From contig JASAMV010000669.1 of NCBI GenBank assembly GCA_030248065.1, positions 29,920 to 93,919 of the forward strand: a stretch of 64,000 bases of DNA, in the 5' to 3' direction. Position numbers and translations under genes: made by a program. This stretch comes from Rhynchonema sp. JSB1_4. Its lineage: Eukaryota; Nematoda; Chromadorea; Monhysterida; Xyalidae. The notes beneath the pieces were generated by a model that saw only the letters and a program-made list of their open reading frames with translations, was not told the origin of the DNA and ran no database searches. Positions 39,913-52,449 of this stretch are shown here, piece by piece (the first letter of the stretch is position 1; each line of letters starts with the position of its first letter).

Positions 39913-42900
39913 TTATCTGGAAGGTTTCGGTTTGCCTTTTTTCAGCGCCGCCATTTTACGAGTCTGCAGTTTGCCCACATCTTGCTTGCCCACATGCACA
40001 CGACCAAGTTTGCTGCCAAACACGTCCTTATTGACGTTTTTGACTGTTTTCGGCTGAAGAGGATTATTTTTGAGAACTTTTATGATCTAGCTGGCCCTGT
40101 TTATCATATTTAAGAGGCGCCCAAGGAAAAATCTAAATTTTATTAAAACTTAGGTTTATTACTTTGAGTTTTGCGTGAAAAGAGAAAGTTTAAGCAATTC
40201 TATCACAAAACCGCATGGTGATACAATAATGACGAAACATTTCCCCAACAAACACCGGGGACCCCCGACCCTTGCCGAAAAAATCTCTCTGACATTTTCG
40301 AACATCAGTGAGTTTTGACCCGTTTTCAAGAACAGGCCGTGCACCAGGACATCATCAGTGCAACTGCATCAAAAAGAGATGGTAAGAGCTTCTCTTACTG
40401 CTTGCCACCATAAATACAATTTTAGCTGTGCGTAGAAGTGCAGACTTACTTGCACCTGGATATTTGTCATTTAATCTTCAGGAATTTTGCAGTAACTCGA
40501 CACGAGTGGTTCTACCTGAAGTAAAAAAACGACCATCTAACGAACCTTGATAGCCGCCGGTTGTTTAAGCGCCAATTTGAACAGATCATCGGAGGCCAAC
40601 ACATTTCGTCGCAACGTCAGATCACAACGAGGTCCGATCTCCTCAAGTTCGGCGCGTGGCGTTGACGAACCGGACTTTTTCAGTTGGATTCTGACGGAAA
40701 GGCAGAATTCGGAGTTCTGGTTAAAAAATTTTGTATTTCTGATTGAAAGCCGTGGAATTCTGAAGATTTTCAAATGAGTCGAATTTGACCGACAGTGTGA
40801 AGGTGGCTATAAATTTGTTCTGTTTTCACACATGAATGCCCATTCGGGCTTCGTCCGTGCGAATGCACCACATGGCTGTGTGACCGCAAAAATAGTTGGA
40901 ACAAATGTAGTTGCTTTCATAAAGTTCAAATATTGATACCTAATCAAGACAACAAACCGGTAGACACGCATGCGTATCGTGTTGTGCTCGGCCGTGAAGG
41001 ATATGGCCAACTTGACACCCTGAAAATGAAATTTGATCTGGTCAACAAAAGTGGAAAACGGTTGACTGCAAGCCTGAACATCTTGAACGTTGAAGCCCAA
41101 TGAAAGACGTCCACCATTTATCTGCACTTGATCAAAAAACATTTCTAATAACCTGCAAGCACAACTGCTCAGCGTCTTCCAACCGAAAATAGTCAACGAA
41201 CAGATTCTTGATGCGCTGATGGGTGGGGTCGGTCTCGAATAGATCGCCAGCAAACGTCAACACGGGCTTGGTGCCCACGGGCACTTTTAGATTCTGCGAG
41301 TTTGTAATATATGCGCTGCAGCAGAAATAACTTAAGGGACAGCGTCAAACTTGGATCTGTTGGTCTGCTCACATGAATTTTGTTGTTGAGAGTATAATTC
41401 AGGTCAGGTTACCAAGTGCATAATCGCATTTACTCGTGCGATAAATTTCAACAAGCGCATATGTTGTTTATCGGCTGTCTCAGAATATAATATTGTGCTG
41501 AATCGGCAAAAATCACGATACCCAGGCTTGCAAACGAGTCACTTAGCCAAGAAAAATCCGATTCGATGGTCAACTTTGGAACCGAGCAAGCTTTGTCATC
41601 TGGCTCTTTTATATTGAAGCAAGTCTGATTGTCTAAACATGAACAAATTCTTCATCACCACAAAGAAATCTTTGAAGAAAACAAGTGCCGACTTTGAAGG
41701 AATCCATCGATTTGAAGTTTTCAATGCCAAATTCAACCATATCGAGCACGTGGAAATCGTACATTCTGCCTGAAAACAAAAGGCAAACATAAAGCCCAAC
41801 TTCTGGTCGATGCTGGGTTTGGGCTTTGTTTCGTGTTTTCATGAATATAAAACGACACCGAAGTTGTTGGCGAAGCATGACTTCAACAGCAGCCACAGCA
41901 ACCTCTAGCAACACTTGGCCTGATCAAGCGTGTTCAATTTTCATGTCAAACAGTGCGAATGTTGATTACTAATGGTCTGGGAAGAATTTCCACGTGCTGA
42001 ACGCTGGTGGAAAGTTGGACCTTCACGGCCCGTTTCTCGACTTGGACCAGAAAATAGATAATCAACCCGTAAACACTCACCAATCACAAGGTTATTAGGT
42101 CGTTTTTTCGAATTCGACACGAACACAAACATCGAAGTGTCATACTTAGCTGTAAATCGTTCGAAAAACGTGTCGTTCTCAAACGGATGTTCGGCGTTTT
42201 TTCTGAATCAAAACAGACAAGACAAATTTGTGGAAAGTGCGAAAAGAGCTTGTGGGACACGAAAAAATTGTCCAGTTTTAATTATCGAAAACTAATCAAC
42301 TTGCCGTTTCAGCATGCTGCCGTGCGGCTTGTGCAAATCGTACTGAAATGGAACGACTTATTTTCGCATTGCAATCAAGGGGTGTACTGTCATAAAACCG
42401 TTTCTTATTTTTCGTGAAAAAAACGGTTATTTTCCGAAAAAAACAGTTTTTTTCCAAATATTTTTCCAGTACTTAAGAACGTAATTTCGAAAAATATTAC
42501 AATCAGTGCGAAATTTGTTCGAAGTGACGAGAGTGTTCTTGAAGAGTGTTGACGTCAGTCGAAAACACCTGGTTTACACGCTTTTTGGCCCATTTTGGGT
42601 CGGTTAATTTTCGTGCTCGAGCCAATTTTTCACCAAAATCGAAAGACTCATCAGTTTTGCATTACAATTTTTTTGGCAAAATTGGAATAAAGTACCGATA
42701 TTTTTCCGATCAAAAACCGAAAAGGTACACATAGAAAAGTAAATGGAAAAGTATTCGGGTCTCGGAAAAAAAACGGTTTGTTTTTCGGTTTTTTCCGCCT
42801 GCCAGTATATCAAGGGGTGAAGAAAACCATCAATATGCCAAATTACATCCATTTATACGCGCGCACAAAAAACATGTTCGGTCATTTCCAAAAAAACAAA

Positions 42901-43414
42901 ACGCACCAGATCTTTCAACAGCGATGTGGTTGTGTCAGTCGTTTTATTGCCACGAATGTAGAGCGCCGATTTTGGATTCTCGATAAGTTTGGGCGCGCGT
43001 TGTTCGAGGATGCGTTTGCCTTTCTGCGAACGTGGTTTCCTAGAAGAACAGGTCACGTTGGGTATGAATCTTGTTGATCGGATTTAACCTGGTAAGTTGT
43101 TCGCTATATTTCCAGATTTCGACCAATCCAAAGTTGTACAAAGCCGTCGGCGTCGGCGAACGCCATTTACACTGGTCAGGTCACAATTAGCAGCGCCAGA
43201 AAGGCCATACACACATTGTGTACTTCGTTCAAGGTTACGCCAGGCGCCAGAGACGAATCCAAACCGCATACAAAAAAACGAATCGCATTTCGACGAATTC
43301 ACTGAGCTGACGCGCTTTGCAATAAAAATACACAATAGACTCCACTCACATAATCCGGGCCGCAGCCGAGCTTGCCGCTGCTGCGCCTGTGGCTTGTTGA
43401 ACCATGTTGCTCAT
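39913..43414 (-). CDS. RPF2: Ribosome production factor 2 (Brix-domain protein)
   Basis: Nucleolar assembly factor that, in the known family, works with RRS1 to bring 5S RNP into the pre-60S ribosome. Nine exons in phase: 43350-43414, 42907-43039, 42305-42342, 42081-42202, 41693-41769, 41153-41293, 40958-41019, 40546-40690 and 39913-40053, giving 307 aa, matching the human length. Seen blocks: KGKRILEQRAPKLIENPKSA, KKRPNNLVIGRMYDFHVLDM, ELGIEN-like VEFGIENF, KPVLTFAGDLFETD, KSGSSTPRAELEEIGPR, TLRRNVLASDDLFKLA, and the C-terminal GSKLGRVHVGKQDVGKLQTR, which is characteristic of RPF2. The N-terminal extension (MSNMVQQATGAAAASSAAARI) is Ala-rich and novel to me. Exon 3 is only 38 nt and appears to use a GC donor (CG|GCAAGT). 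AATAAA lies on the minus strand at 39800-39805, about 110 nt past the stop. Confidence 0.96.
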
Positions 43415-44648
43415 TCGCTGACAGACCTTCCCCGAAAAAGACGCATGTGCATTCAAATTGAACAAGAAATGAATAATTCAACATTGAAAACCGCAGAAAT
43501 AACTGGGCACGGAACAAATATTAAAAGCCGTGGTAAGTCATAATTCGATAACCGCATGCACAACTTTCTGATCATTGCACGTTTTTATTCAGATATCAAT
43601 ATCATATTTGTCAAAGCCCGGAGCCGAAGCGCAACGCAGATTTTTGTTTTCCAGAATTTTTAAATGACAGATAATGGTGAGTAGAAAACAACAAACAGAC
43701 CACTGGTACTTTTCTCACGTAGAAAAATCACCGAAAGATACTACTTCATATAACACCAAATGAAGACATATAACACCAAAATAAAACATTGCAAACAAGT
43801 ATACATAGCAAAAGTATAGCAGAAAGCACGGGTTCACCTCACTGTCAAAAAATGCCACAGAACAAAGCATGCAACAGTATGAAACCGGTACAAAAATAAT
43901 AACGAAAAGCTTGTGTAATAATGTTGCACTGGGTCCGTAATAGCTTGCTTGGTAAAGCACCAAAACAGAGATGCTCCTTTCACATGTGAGTCTGCTTGCG
44001 AATAAAGTGCGTCATTTCACAGAATATATTAGATCGACATGAATATCCATCAATAATTTTCCCAATTGTGTTTCAGTTCAAGTTCTTTCTAGCGACATGA
44101 CTGGTGGTCCACACTTTCCAGCCATCATAAAGAATTGCACGCATACACAGTGGCAGGCAGGACAACAGTGGTTTGTGGACGACAGGTCACTGATTAAGGC
44201 AGGTATGGTAAATTTCTAATTTCGTTGCCTCATGCATTTTTACAGACGCAGGGAAACTCCCGTTCGAAGTCGAGGCAGGCAACAAGCTCAACACACAGTC
44301 AACAAGCCACGCAGCTGCTGGATCGTGTGCGTTTCGAATGTTTCAGTCACACAAGCTGTGTGTGTGTCAGCTGCGTGGCTTGTTGACTGTGTGTTGAGCT
44401 TGTTGCCTGCCTCGACCTCGAACGGGAGTTTTCCTACGTCTGTAAAAATGCACGAGGCAACGAAATTAGAAACTTACTATCGTAGCCGTCGATATTATGA
44501 AACCTTATTCACAGTAAATGTTTTCTATCGATTATTTGGTCCCCAATCAGCAGTTAACCTCCAAATTGCACTCTTATGTATTGTGAACACTCTTTGTACC
44601 GAACAAAAATGTCACAGACCGACCATGGCACTATAACTGTAGTCACCA
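43415..44648. other. Gap between RPF2 and TRF2
   Basis: Contains the palindromic repeat at 44210-44480 and otherwise AT-rich DNA. No supported exon is seen on either strand. The RPF2 promoter should lie just above 43414. Confidence 0.45.
44210..44480. repeat. Near-perfect 270-bp palindrome
   Basis: The arms are about 110 bp each, starting GTAAATTTCTAATTTCGTTG at the left. They run through GAGGCAGGCAACAAGCTCAA to CACGCAGCTG. The right arm ends with the complement. The loop is about 50 bp. Only a few mismatches separate the arms, so the insertion or conversion is recent. Confidence 0.88.
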
Positions 44649-47600
44649 TCAAACGTCTTCAAAATCATCCTCGCTTTCATCCCCGTCGTCGTCAAAATTG
44701 CCATAGTTGCCGGTCTGAGGCGGGCTTAAGCCCAGTCCCTGAACAGCAAGGTCAGTTTCGTCCACCGGCGCAACGATTTTAGGTTTCTTCGCCGGCTGAC
44801 AAGCCAATTTTGTCTCCGTCGATGGATTGGCGGGACGTTTTGTTGTTTCGTTTTGAACGACGGACTTTGATTTGGTGTTAGATGTTGGTCTCAGATTCGT
44901 CGGTGTCGTGATGGGGGATTTGGCGGATTGTTGACCTGAAATACACGTATTTGTAAATACTTTTTCTTTAGTACTTTACTTAGTCTATAAACATAGCCCG
45001 TGCATAAACATGCACTGATATCTGAGATGCGTATAGCTGTATTATCTGTCAATATTCATGGGGGAAACGCCCATAGCTGTACTGCGTGGCCCAGAAGGTA
45101 ACCTAAAACGTACCTGAATGCGTGAATAAAAAAGGCGTGCCATGCTACAACAATACATGACACAGAAAGCTAGTCTACAATATTTTTGAAAGGCACTACA
45201 AGATAACTATTGAAAATAAGAGCGGCAAATATTGTTGAAAATGTTCACCGTCACCCACCAATGGCTGTGTCAGTTGGTCTTTCGCGCGCATTCTTCCTCA
45301 TGTCTTCCTTTTCTTTCTTGCTTAGTTTTCGTCGCCTGCACAGAAGAAAATACGTCGCATTTTTATCCTTAACTTTTACAGAAGAGCAGCTCGCAAATAA
45401 GACGAGCATGAGATGAAACATTTTTTTACAATCAGAGCGGAAAATGACCCTGTTCACAGTGACTGACTCTCATACATTGGGTGATATTTTTGAAACGGTG
45501 TAAAAGTCAGTTGGGTGTAAGGTCGGTGAAAAGCTCGGTCGACAGCTCAGTGTGATAGTCCTCGGTGTAAACTTGAAACATTCCACGTTAATAACAGGCA
45601 ATGTTTCACGTTTACACCGAGCTACGCCGACCGAGCTTTCGACCGAACCTTACACCGACCTTTACGCCCGACTGACCTTTACACCGTTTCGAAAATTCCA
45701 CCCAAAGAAAATTAGTGAATAATTTAGGCGATGGCTTGATAACTTTGACGATAACAATCTGCAGCCAACCTCGTGCCACTCAATTGTGAATTCCTTACAG
45801 TTGCAGTGACCGAACATAGCGGGCCAAAACCCAATCATGGGGAGTTCAACCATGGTCCCAAAAATAACATCGAACTAACATCAAATGATGCGCCACGGCA
45901 GCGATCGGCGGTTCGTAGACGGGTTCGTAGGGTTTCTTCGGTTTGTACAGCTCGTCCACTCTGAACGCGCGCAGTTTTTCAAATGCATACAACAAAGCTG
46001 ACGTTATGTCGATGGCCTGGCGTGCTGGAAATTTTAAAGTTGTAAAATGCAGTGAGAAAAATGATTTACGGGATCTGAAATGTGTATTTGCAGCTATCAA
46101 ATATTAAATAGCTTTATATCAAACTTGGTGATCGGACTGAATCTGCTTTAGTCGCAAGAAATTCGTGTTCACTGCCAAGATTTACCAACGCCATTAATTT
46201 CAATCAGCATTAAAATAATGCAACAGCAGTGAGTTTTGCCCGTTTCGGCCTGTTTTCACAGACCGGCGAGGTACCAGGCCTCGTCGGTGCGAACACCTCC
46301 GGCCAATTGACCTCCAAAAAGGATCTCGAGCAGATTTTATTGCTCTGATCTGGCAATTAAGTCCAGAAATAAAGTCACTCACACGTGACCGAGACAAAAC
46401 CGGTCAGCCACCAGCTCCGTTACCAGCGTTCTTTTGAAGAAAAGTTACAAAAAGAAACAAAATATACATAATATTATGAGAAGCGACGCACCGCCAACCA
46501 CCGTAACGCTGCCGGTGTGATAGATTTTGAGGGTGACTTTGGGTGATTTCAGTCTCCAAACGAGATCCGGTCTGAGTTCGGCTTCGTATGAGATCTCTTC
46601 ACGTTCTTCATTCTCGTTTTCACCTGCTCTCGACGGCTTCTGACCGAGCGTTGATGAGATCTGAAGGAATAATTATGGACGTAATTCGGTGGAATTGCGC
46701 TTGGCTCACTGCGCAGTCATATATTCAATCGTTTATCACATTTAACTCTTTGGAATTCGTTTCTTTTCTGCGGTTTTCTATGAGTTTGTTTTCTTTCATT
46801 TTGCACGAGCAGCCCTTGTAACAAGTGGTTAATAAAAAAAATTTTTATTCGAACCCCGTTTTTTTAAAAAAATTTGTTTTTAATTAAAATTTTTTTATTC
46901 CAGCCAAAATCTGCCCAACACGATAAAAAATGAGCGCCCAAGTACAAAATAGGGGTATTTTTGTTACATAATGTGTTCTTAGTGCATATAAAGCACAGGT
47001 GATACGAAAACCACGCTATCCAATGGTCGATAAGTACCAACCATATTCAGGTACACACCCGTACCCTTCCCCAGGTGGTGCGGGTGTGATGCTATGGCTT
47101 TCTGATAATCGGGATGGGAATTTTGGGTGAAATTATGTCGTCTAGGTACACGACCAATGCAAATAAGCTGCACATAGTGTGAAATTAGAGTGAATACAAA
47201 ATAGAATCACTCCTTTCGGGTCTGGGGCATTGATAAATAAATGCCCACCCAGTCACATGTAAGTGTGTAGTCATATGAGAGGCCCTGTGAGTGTGTGCAC
47301 TATGTCTAGATGCCACAAAACAACTATTATGGCACCCAATACACCCATGGTAGGGTCAGGTGATGTCAACAGTAGCAATTTTTATGCAAAAATATCACTT
47401 GTAGAGAAAAAAATAGAGAAATTTTCGAATTTTGAAATAAAAAATTTTTTTTAACCTTTGGAACGAATTTTTAAAAAGAATTTTAATTAAAAAATTTTTT
47501 TTAAAAGCCACTGCCTGTCACGACCGAAGGAAAGAGTTGCCCGTTGTTATATACAAACGCTGTAAAACATTTTTATGACAGTCAGCAGAAGTGTGCGCGA

Positions 47601-50600
47601 GTATCACAATACATAAAGTGAGTGCGGTGTAAAAAGTCTAAAAAACAAATTATATTTCAGAAAACATAGAACTGACTACATTTATAAGTGTATCTTAGCA
47701 AAAAAGTCTGCGATACAGTAGCCAGGCTCAGATGTTACATCGCATGTTTGTGCACGCGTTATGTCAAGCGCATGCACAGGCGCACCTGGGGTATAATAGC
47801 TAAAAGTGGCGGATCCAGCTTCCGGCCAAGGGGGGCAAATCCCGAAAGTCATTTTATACAGTGCATGTTTGATCATTCAAAAATCAATTTTATTCAGTGC
47901 TTATTTATAATTGGGTGACTTTAAGCCAAATACCACACAAAATATGAGCATAAATTATGTACTTTGCACGCGCGACAGCCAAATTTCATGGAAAAGGGTG
48001 TATAACTGAGGCGCGTGCCAAGCGCGCAATTTTTGCGCCTTTGGAGTGTTTACAGTTTAAGAGTGAAAATCCTGTGATTTGGGGGTCCTTTTTCCAGATT
48101 TTGTCCGAAATGGTGCCCCGAATCCGCTAGAGATCTCTAATATCATAACCAACAAGTGTCTAACCGCAGGCAGATCCAATCCAAATCCGAGATGCGACGT
48201 GGCCATAACGTTGCTGACGCGATAATTGCGCATCGACAAACTCGTCAAGCCCAAAGCACGTTTGATCATGACGCCGATGCTTTGCGCCGCTTTTTTCGCG
48301 TCGTCGATGCTGCAAATTCGGGGCAATTTGTTGATTGATTTCGTATTTGTATTCGTATTCGAAACTATATATGCAGCTTTAGACTACTCTATTATTATAA
48401 AAATTGCTAACATTTATAAAAAAACTAAATAAAACACTGCTACACACTCCTTTGCAGGTTTTTTTTGCCACTAAGGGTGGCTCATTGGGCTACAAAAAAA
48501 TTTGAATGAGCCACTAGAATTTTGTCAAACGAGCCACCAATGGGCCGCTGACTCACTTTGAAAAAAACCTACATATTTGAAATGTTAACTTTTTCAAAAT
48601 TTGAGGCCGATGTTCAGTTTATAATTTTACTGATGAGCGATGCGACATATTTCGCGACCAGCTAAAAGTTAGTGTCCGAGAATAACTTCGAACACCGATC
48701 AAAATATGGACATAGACGCCAGCAGTGGTGTCGTTGGGGGGGGGGGAAGGGGTTACACCCCTAGTATCCGGTATCTTGATTTTTTCACCAAGGTGTATCA
48801 TGTATCCTGACTTTTTGTCCAGGGGTATCCAACCCTAAAATTTTTCTGAAAACCATAAAAATCGCCCGTTTTTACCTCCAAAATGCTCAAAATCGCTTGC
48901 TGGCGCAAGCATAACCCAAAAAATGACCATTTTTGCGCTTCCAACACCAATTTTGCTCAATTTTCCTCTAAAAAATTGACCTTTTTTGAACAACCCCCTG
49001 GGTATCTGAGATTTTTTATTTTGGGGGACGACCCCCCTTGGTATCCGAAATTTTTCATTATGGGTATCCGGTATCCGAAAATTTTGGATTTTGGGTATCC
49101 GGTATCCGAAAATTTTGGATTTTGGGTATCCGGTATCCTGACTTTTTGGTTTCCCAACGACACCACCGGACGTCAGTAAATATTCTGAGAACCCAAATTA
49201 CGTCATTTGATTAAAGTGCCACCGGACCGAGCCCGAAATCTGAATAATGCACCCTGCACCGCTTAGATATCATTCGGCGAACCAAAAAATAGGACTTTCG
49301 ACAAAAAGCAAAAAACATACCGGTTGCATCCTATGATCGTGACTTTGCCGCTGCTGTAGATATTCGCGCGACAGTAGGGCCAGCGTTTTTGTTTGATCAC
49401 GACCTAAAACAAATGCAAAAAACTTGGGAAATTCTTAAAACACAAATCAACAACAGTTTTGACAAAATGAACTCACATTTTTGACATTATCATACTCGAC
49501 GTTGACCGAACCCAGCGTCAATGTCCGCAGATTCACGTGGCACGGCACCTGAAAAATCGGGGCCTCTTTACATATTTTCGAGCGCGCGAGTGGGTGTGTG
49601 TTCCAAATCAGTTTTACAGGGCTGACTGATACCAGAAAATTTTCAAAGTTTTTCCAATTTATTTCAACTGGGCGTTTTCATACCGACAAACCTGAAAAGA
49701 ACAGACGACATTTCGAATGTGGATATCGAGTTGCACTTTCGGTTGCCGGGTAACCGCGCTTGTGTCGGTTGACGATGTGCTTGGAGCATCTGCAAGCAAA
49801 AAATGGTATTGAAATATAATTTTGAGCCATAACAACAAAAAATAAGGGCAGTATTTTTCGCCTGGTTTGCAAGACCAAGTGATCGGAGGAACAGAACCAA
49901 TCAACGCAATCAAAATAACCCGCTGAAATTCGCAAAACATTAGGACAATTGAGCTCGGCCCAGAGAAGTAGAACAACATAAACGGGTGCATCAACAGGGA
50001 TACTGTACTCAGGCAGGATTGGTCGGGACCGGAAGACTCATTTTTTGGGGGAGGAGATTTTTCAGGGGGAGAAACCGTACATTTTAATTTCCGGGGGACT
50101 GAATTCTTACGGGTTAAAATACGTATCAATCGCGCGACGTGCGCAAATTTTTGCACTTCTGGTCGATTTTGGCCCATTTCTAGCCGTCATTGATCAAAAA
50201 GGGTCTTTTGGTGTGAAAATTGGGGCCACACGTCGTACCGGCGAGGAAGAAATAGTGTACCTTTGGACCCTCACCCTAGCCACTGCACTGGAAGGGCGTC
50301 GCGTCTGGTACGGTAATTTTTTCGGAGGGTGCCGATTCTGACCCTCCGCAAATCCAAGAGCACTCTCCGTCGGGCGGAGGCTGGTCGTGCAGGTCAGCAT
50401 CAACGTTAGGATAAGAGCTAAAATTTGCCTTGCACTTTTCACTTTGATGCAAACGTTCATGTCATTCCGTTCGTTGACCGCGCCCAGCCAGGAGACAGAT
50501 CGCAAACCACCAATCATCACAAAACACTGGCTCCTAGAGGGCCTGCAAAATAAATGGATGTCTGAGCCCAGCTGCACACAGACTAAACTTTTTATTAAAA

Positions 50601-52392
50601 ATGTTGATATCTATAAAACAAAGGCCCTGCTGTCCCTAAACAGACAACAACTCAGGAACATAGTGGAGGTGTTCACGGGACACTGTGCTGTGAGTAAACA
50701 CCTGCACATAATAGGTCTTGCGGACAGTCCGACCTGCGATGCATGCGGGCTAGATGCAGAGTCAGCCGAACATTATATCTGCACATGTCGCACGTACAGA
50801 CATATCCGAGCAGAATTGCTTGGTGGTCAAACAGGGACTTGTGAAGATGTACAAGACATGAAAGTGCAGTATATTCAGTGTAGTGGCTGGGGGGGATGGG
50901 GGGATTCCCCCCCTAAGGGGTAGGTACCTTGCAACCACTCCTTGGGGGATGGGGGGAAGGGTAGGTACCTTGCAACAGTGTAGTTCCTGGGGGGAGGGGG
51001 TCCCACCCCTAAGGTACACTAACCGCCGCGACCAAGGTACACTAGTACAATAACCGCCGCGCCAGGTACACTAACCGCCTCAATTTTTGCCTAAAATTGG
51101 AATTTTTAGGCCTAAAATGGGCATTTTTAGGCCTAAAATGGGCGATTTTTAGGTCAATGATGTTAAAAGTCGCCAAAATACCCTTTTTATGGAGAATTTT
51201 TTCCAAACAGGGCAAAAAATCGGTCAAATTTTCTACCTCAAAAAAGTGACTTTTTCCTGGATTTGGGTCTTCCCCCCCTCCCCCCCAAGGAGGTACACTA
51301 ACCGCCGCACGGAAAAAAGGGGTAGGTACACTAACCGCCGCGCCGGACCGGGAACTACACTGCTTTGCAACTACCCCGGAGGGTACCTTGCAACCATCAA
51401 TTTATGGTTTTTATAGGCAAAAATGGGTGTTTTTCGACCTCAAACCCCCAAAAATCGCGCGCTCCACGCGCAAACCTCCATATAATAGGTATTTTAGGCA
51501 AATTATCGGCCAAAATGCAAAAAAGTACCAATTTTTCGGCCAAATTTGCAGTATAATGCATGCAAAAAAACACCCTCTTTTCGGACCTCAGGGGCACCTT
51601 GCAACGTTCCGGAGGCTGGGTAGGGGCAGGGGGTGCCTTGCAACCATCTGGATTCATCTCCCCAAGGTACCTTGCAACCAGTTGCCTGCCACTACACTGA
51701 GTATATTGCAGCTTTTATAAAGCGAACACAGCGTTTCGAACAAACAGAGGAATAGACAACCTAATCCTTTGAAGTAACTGCCGCAAAAAACATAGGTCTA
51801 GTATTTTTCACTTCATTTTGCAGGATCAACGCAGCCATTTTCTGTTGGGCAAGATGCAATAATCGCAAACTAACGCGATTCAAGCATTTGGAAGTGCAAA
51901 CTTTCTGGCCCACTGAAACTACTACTACTACTAATCATCACAATCGACCAGCGATGAACAACAAACAGACCTGCGGTGTCCACAGCACTCGCACAATCTC
52001 CAGATGCATCCCGCGGTCTGATCACCTCGGTCTTCGATTCGTCAACGTCAGAGTCGACCTTGTCAACTCCGCCAACGTTTCGTGCAAGCTCAGTAACTCC
52101 AACGACGTGGTCAGGCACAGCAGCAGCAGCAGCACAAGTAGGCGCAGTGTTGTTGAATGATAGAGGTTCGTGATCATCAACAAAGAGATTCAATGTGGCT
52201 GTCGATGTTGTGCCAGCTGCATTGCTGCTTGACGCAGATACTACTTGTTGCAACACAGGATCGTGTGCGCCCGCGTAGAATGCGTCGAAAAATTTAGGTT
52301 CGTCGAACATTTTGCTGATTTCATACAAAGTTTCGTCGATTTCCCTCGTCGGCCTGCTCCTGCTGTGCTCACAGAAAGTGACCTGCACCGGG
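44649..52392 (-). CDS. TBPL1: TBP-related factor 2 (TBP-like protein), 5' end unresolved
   Basis: Core-promoter factor that replaces TBP at TATA-less genes in bilaterians. Exons in phase, 5' to 3': 51971-about 52392, 49692-49789, 49477-49548, 49321-49403, 48165-48309, 46492-46660, 45880-46024, 45259-45335 and 44649-44935. The TBP fold is present as two repeats. Repeat 1: VQLDIHIRNVVCSFQ, VPCHVNLRTLTLGSVNVEYD, KRWPYCRANIYSSGKVTIIG, DDAKKAAQSIGVMIKRALG. Repeat 2: YRVSNVMATSHLGFGLDLPA, SYEAELRPDLVWRLKSPKVT, LKIYHTGSVTVVGG, ARQAIDITSALLYAFEKLRA. It follows TBPL1, not TBP, in the ITNVVC-like start and in lacking TBP's intercalating Phe pattern. An acidic Ser/Ala/Asp-rich N-terminal region of about 140 aa and a basic, then acidic C-terminal tail of about 140 aa (ending ESEDDFEDV) flank the core. 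The upstream start exon was not found; a hAT element begins at 52450. Introns are full of transposons. Confidence 0.92.
45479..45703. mobile_element. PIF/Harbinger-like palindromic MITE, copy 4
   Basis: 225 bp with GGGTGATATTTTTGAAACGG at the left and CCGTTTCGAAAATTCCACCC at the right. The centre is nearly identical to 38959-39188. It lies in a TRF2 intron. The 3-bp flanks do not match in this copy. Confidence 0.85.
46823..47513. mobile_element. hAT-like 690-bp element, copy 2, in a TRF2 intron
   Basis: Matches 15727-16416 along its whole length. The ends are AAGTGGTTAATAAAAA and TTTAAAAGCCACTG. The flanks CTTGTAAC and CCTGTCAC agree at 6 of 8 positions, so this insertion is older or has decayed. 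It is located between the exons at 48165-48309 and 46492-46660. Confidence 0.85.
47803..48131. mobile_element. Decayed hAT-like element with GTGGCGGATCC end
   Basis: The left end AGTGGCGGATCCAGC and a degenerate right end (GAATCCGCTAG) flank a body with GCGCGTGCCAAGCGCGC near 48012-48028. It resembles 7110-7523. Boundaries are approximate and no target duplication was found. Confidence 0.45.
48723..49168. mobile_element. hAT-like element with GGTATCC tandem repeats, in a TRF2 intron
   Basis: Starts CAGTGGTGTCGTTGGGG and ends CCCAACGACACCACCG. The flanks GACGCCAG (48715-48722) and GACGTCAG (49169-49176) match at 7 of 8 positions. The right half has about three tandem copies of a 31-32 bp unit built on GGTATCCGGTATCCGAAAAT. 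The middle has A/T tracts every ~10 bp around a CGCTTGCTGGCGCAAGC hairpin. Confidence 0.85.
50876..51699. mobile_element. hAT-like element with GGTACCTTGCAACC subterminal repeats
   Basis: Starts CAGTGTAGTGGCTGGGG, ends GCCTGCCACTACACTG, with a perfect 8-bp duplication AGTATATT (50868-50875 and 51700-51707). Several GGTACCTTGCAACC words sit near both ends. It contains the nested element 50976-51362. Confidence 0.92.
50976..51362. mobile_element. hAT-like element with GTACACTAACCGCCGCG subterminal repeats
   Basis: 387 bp. Starts CAGTGTAGTTCCTGG and ends CCGGGAACTACACTG. The flanks CCTTGCAA and CTTTGCAA match at 7 of 8. The body is alternating TTTTTAGGCC / TAAAATGGGC words at about 10-bp spacing. 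It is inserted in 50876-51699. Confidence 0.9.
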
Positions 52393-52449
52393 CTAAAACC
52401 AAAAGATTCGCCGTTTTTTTTCTTGGGGGGATCCGGTTTGGGGGAGGGG

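Larger units (their letters stand above)
50387..51755 (+). pseudogene. 3' end of an RNase H-bearing non-LTR retrotransposon pol, split by a transposon
   Basis: The plus-strand frame reads to 50875, is interrupted by the hAT element 50876-51699, and continues at 51708 to a TAG at 51753-51755. Removing the element and one AGTATATT copy restores the frame exactly (VQYI|AAFIKRTQRFEQTEE). The encoded stretch includes LEGLQNKWMSEPSCTQTKLF, TGHCAVSKHLHIIGLADSPT and a Cys-His pattern CDACG...EHYICTC. These are typical of the region after RNase H in R1/I/LOA-type pol proteins. No upstream RT domain is seen, so it is a 5'-truncated copy. It lies in the large TRF2 intron, antisense to the gene. Confidence 0.8.
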
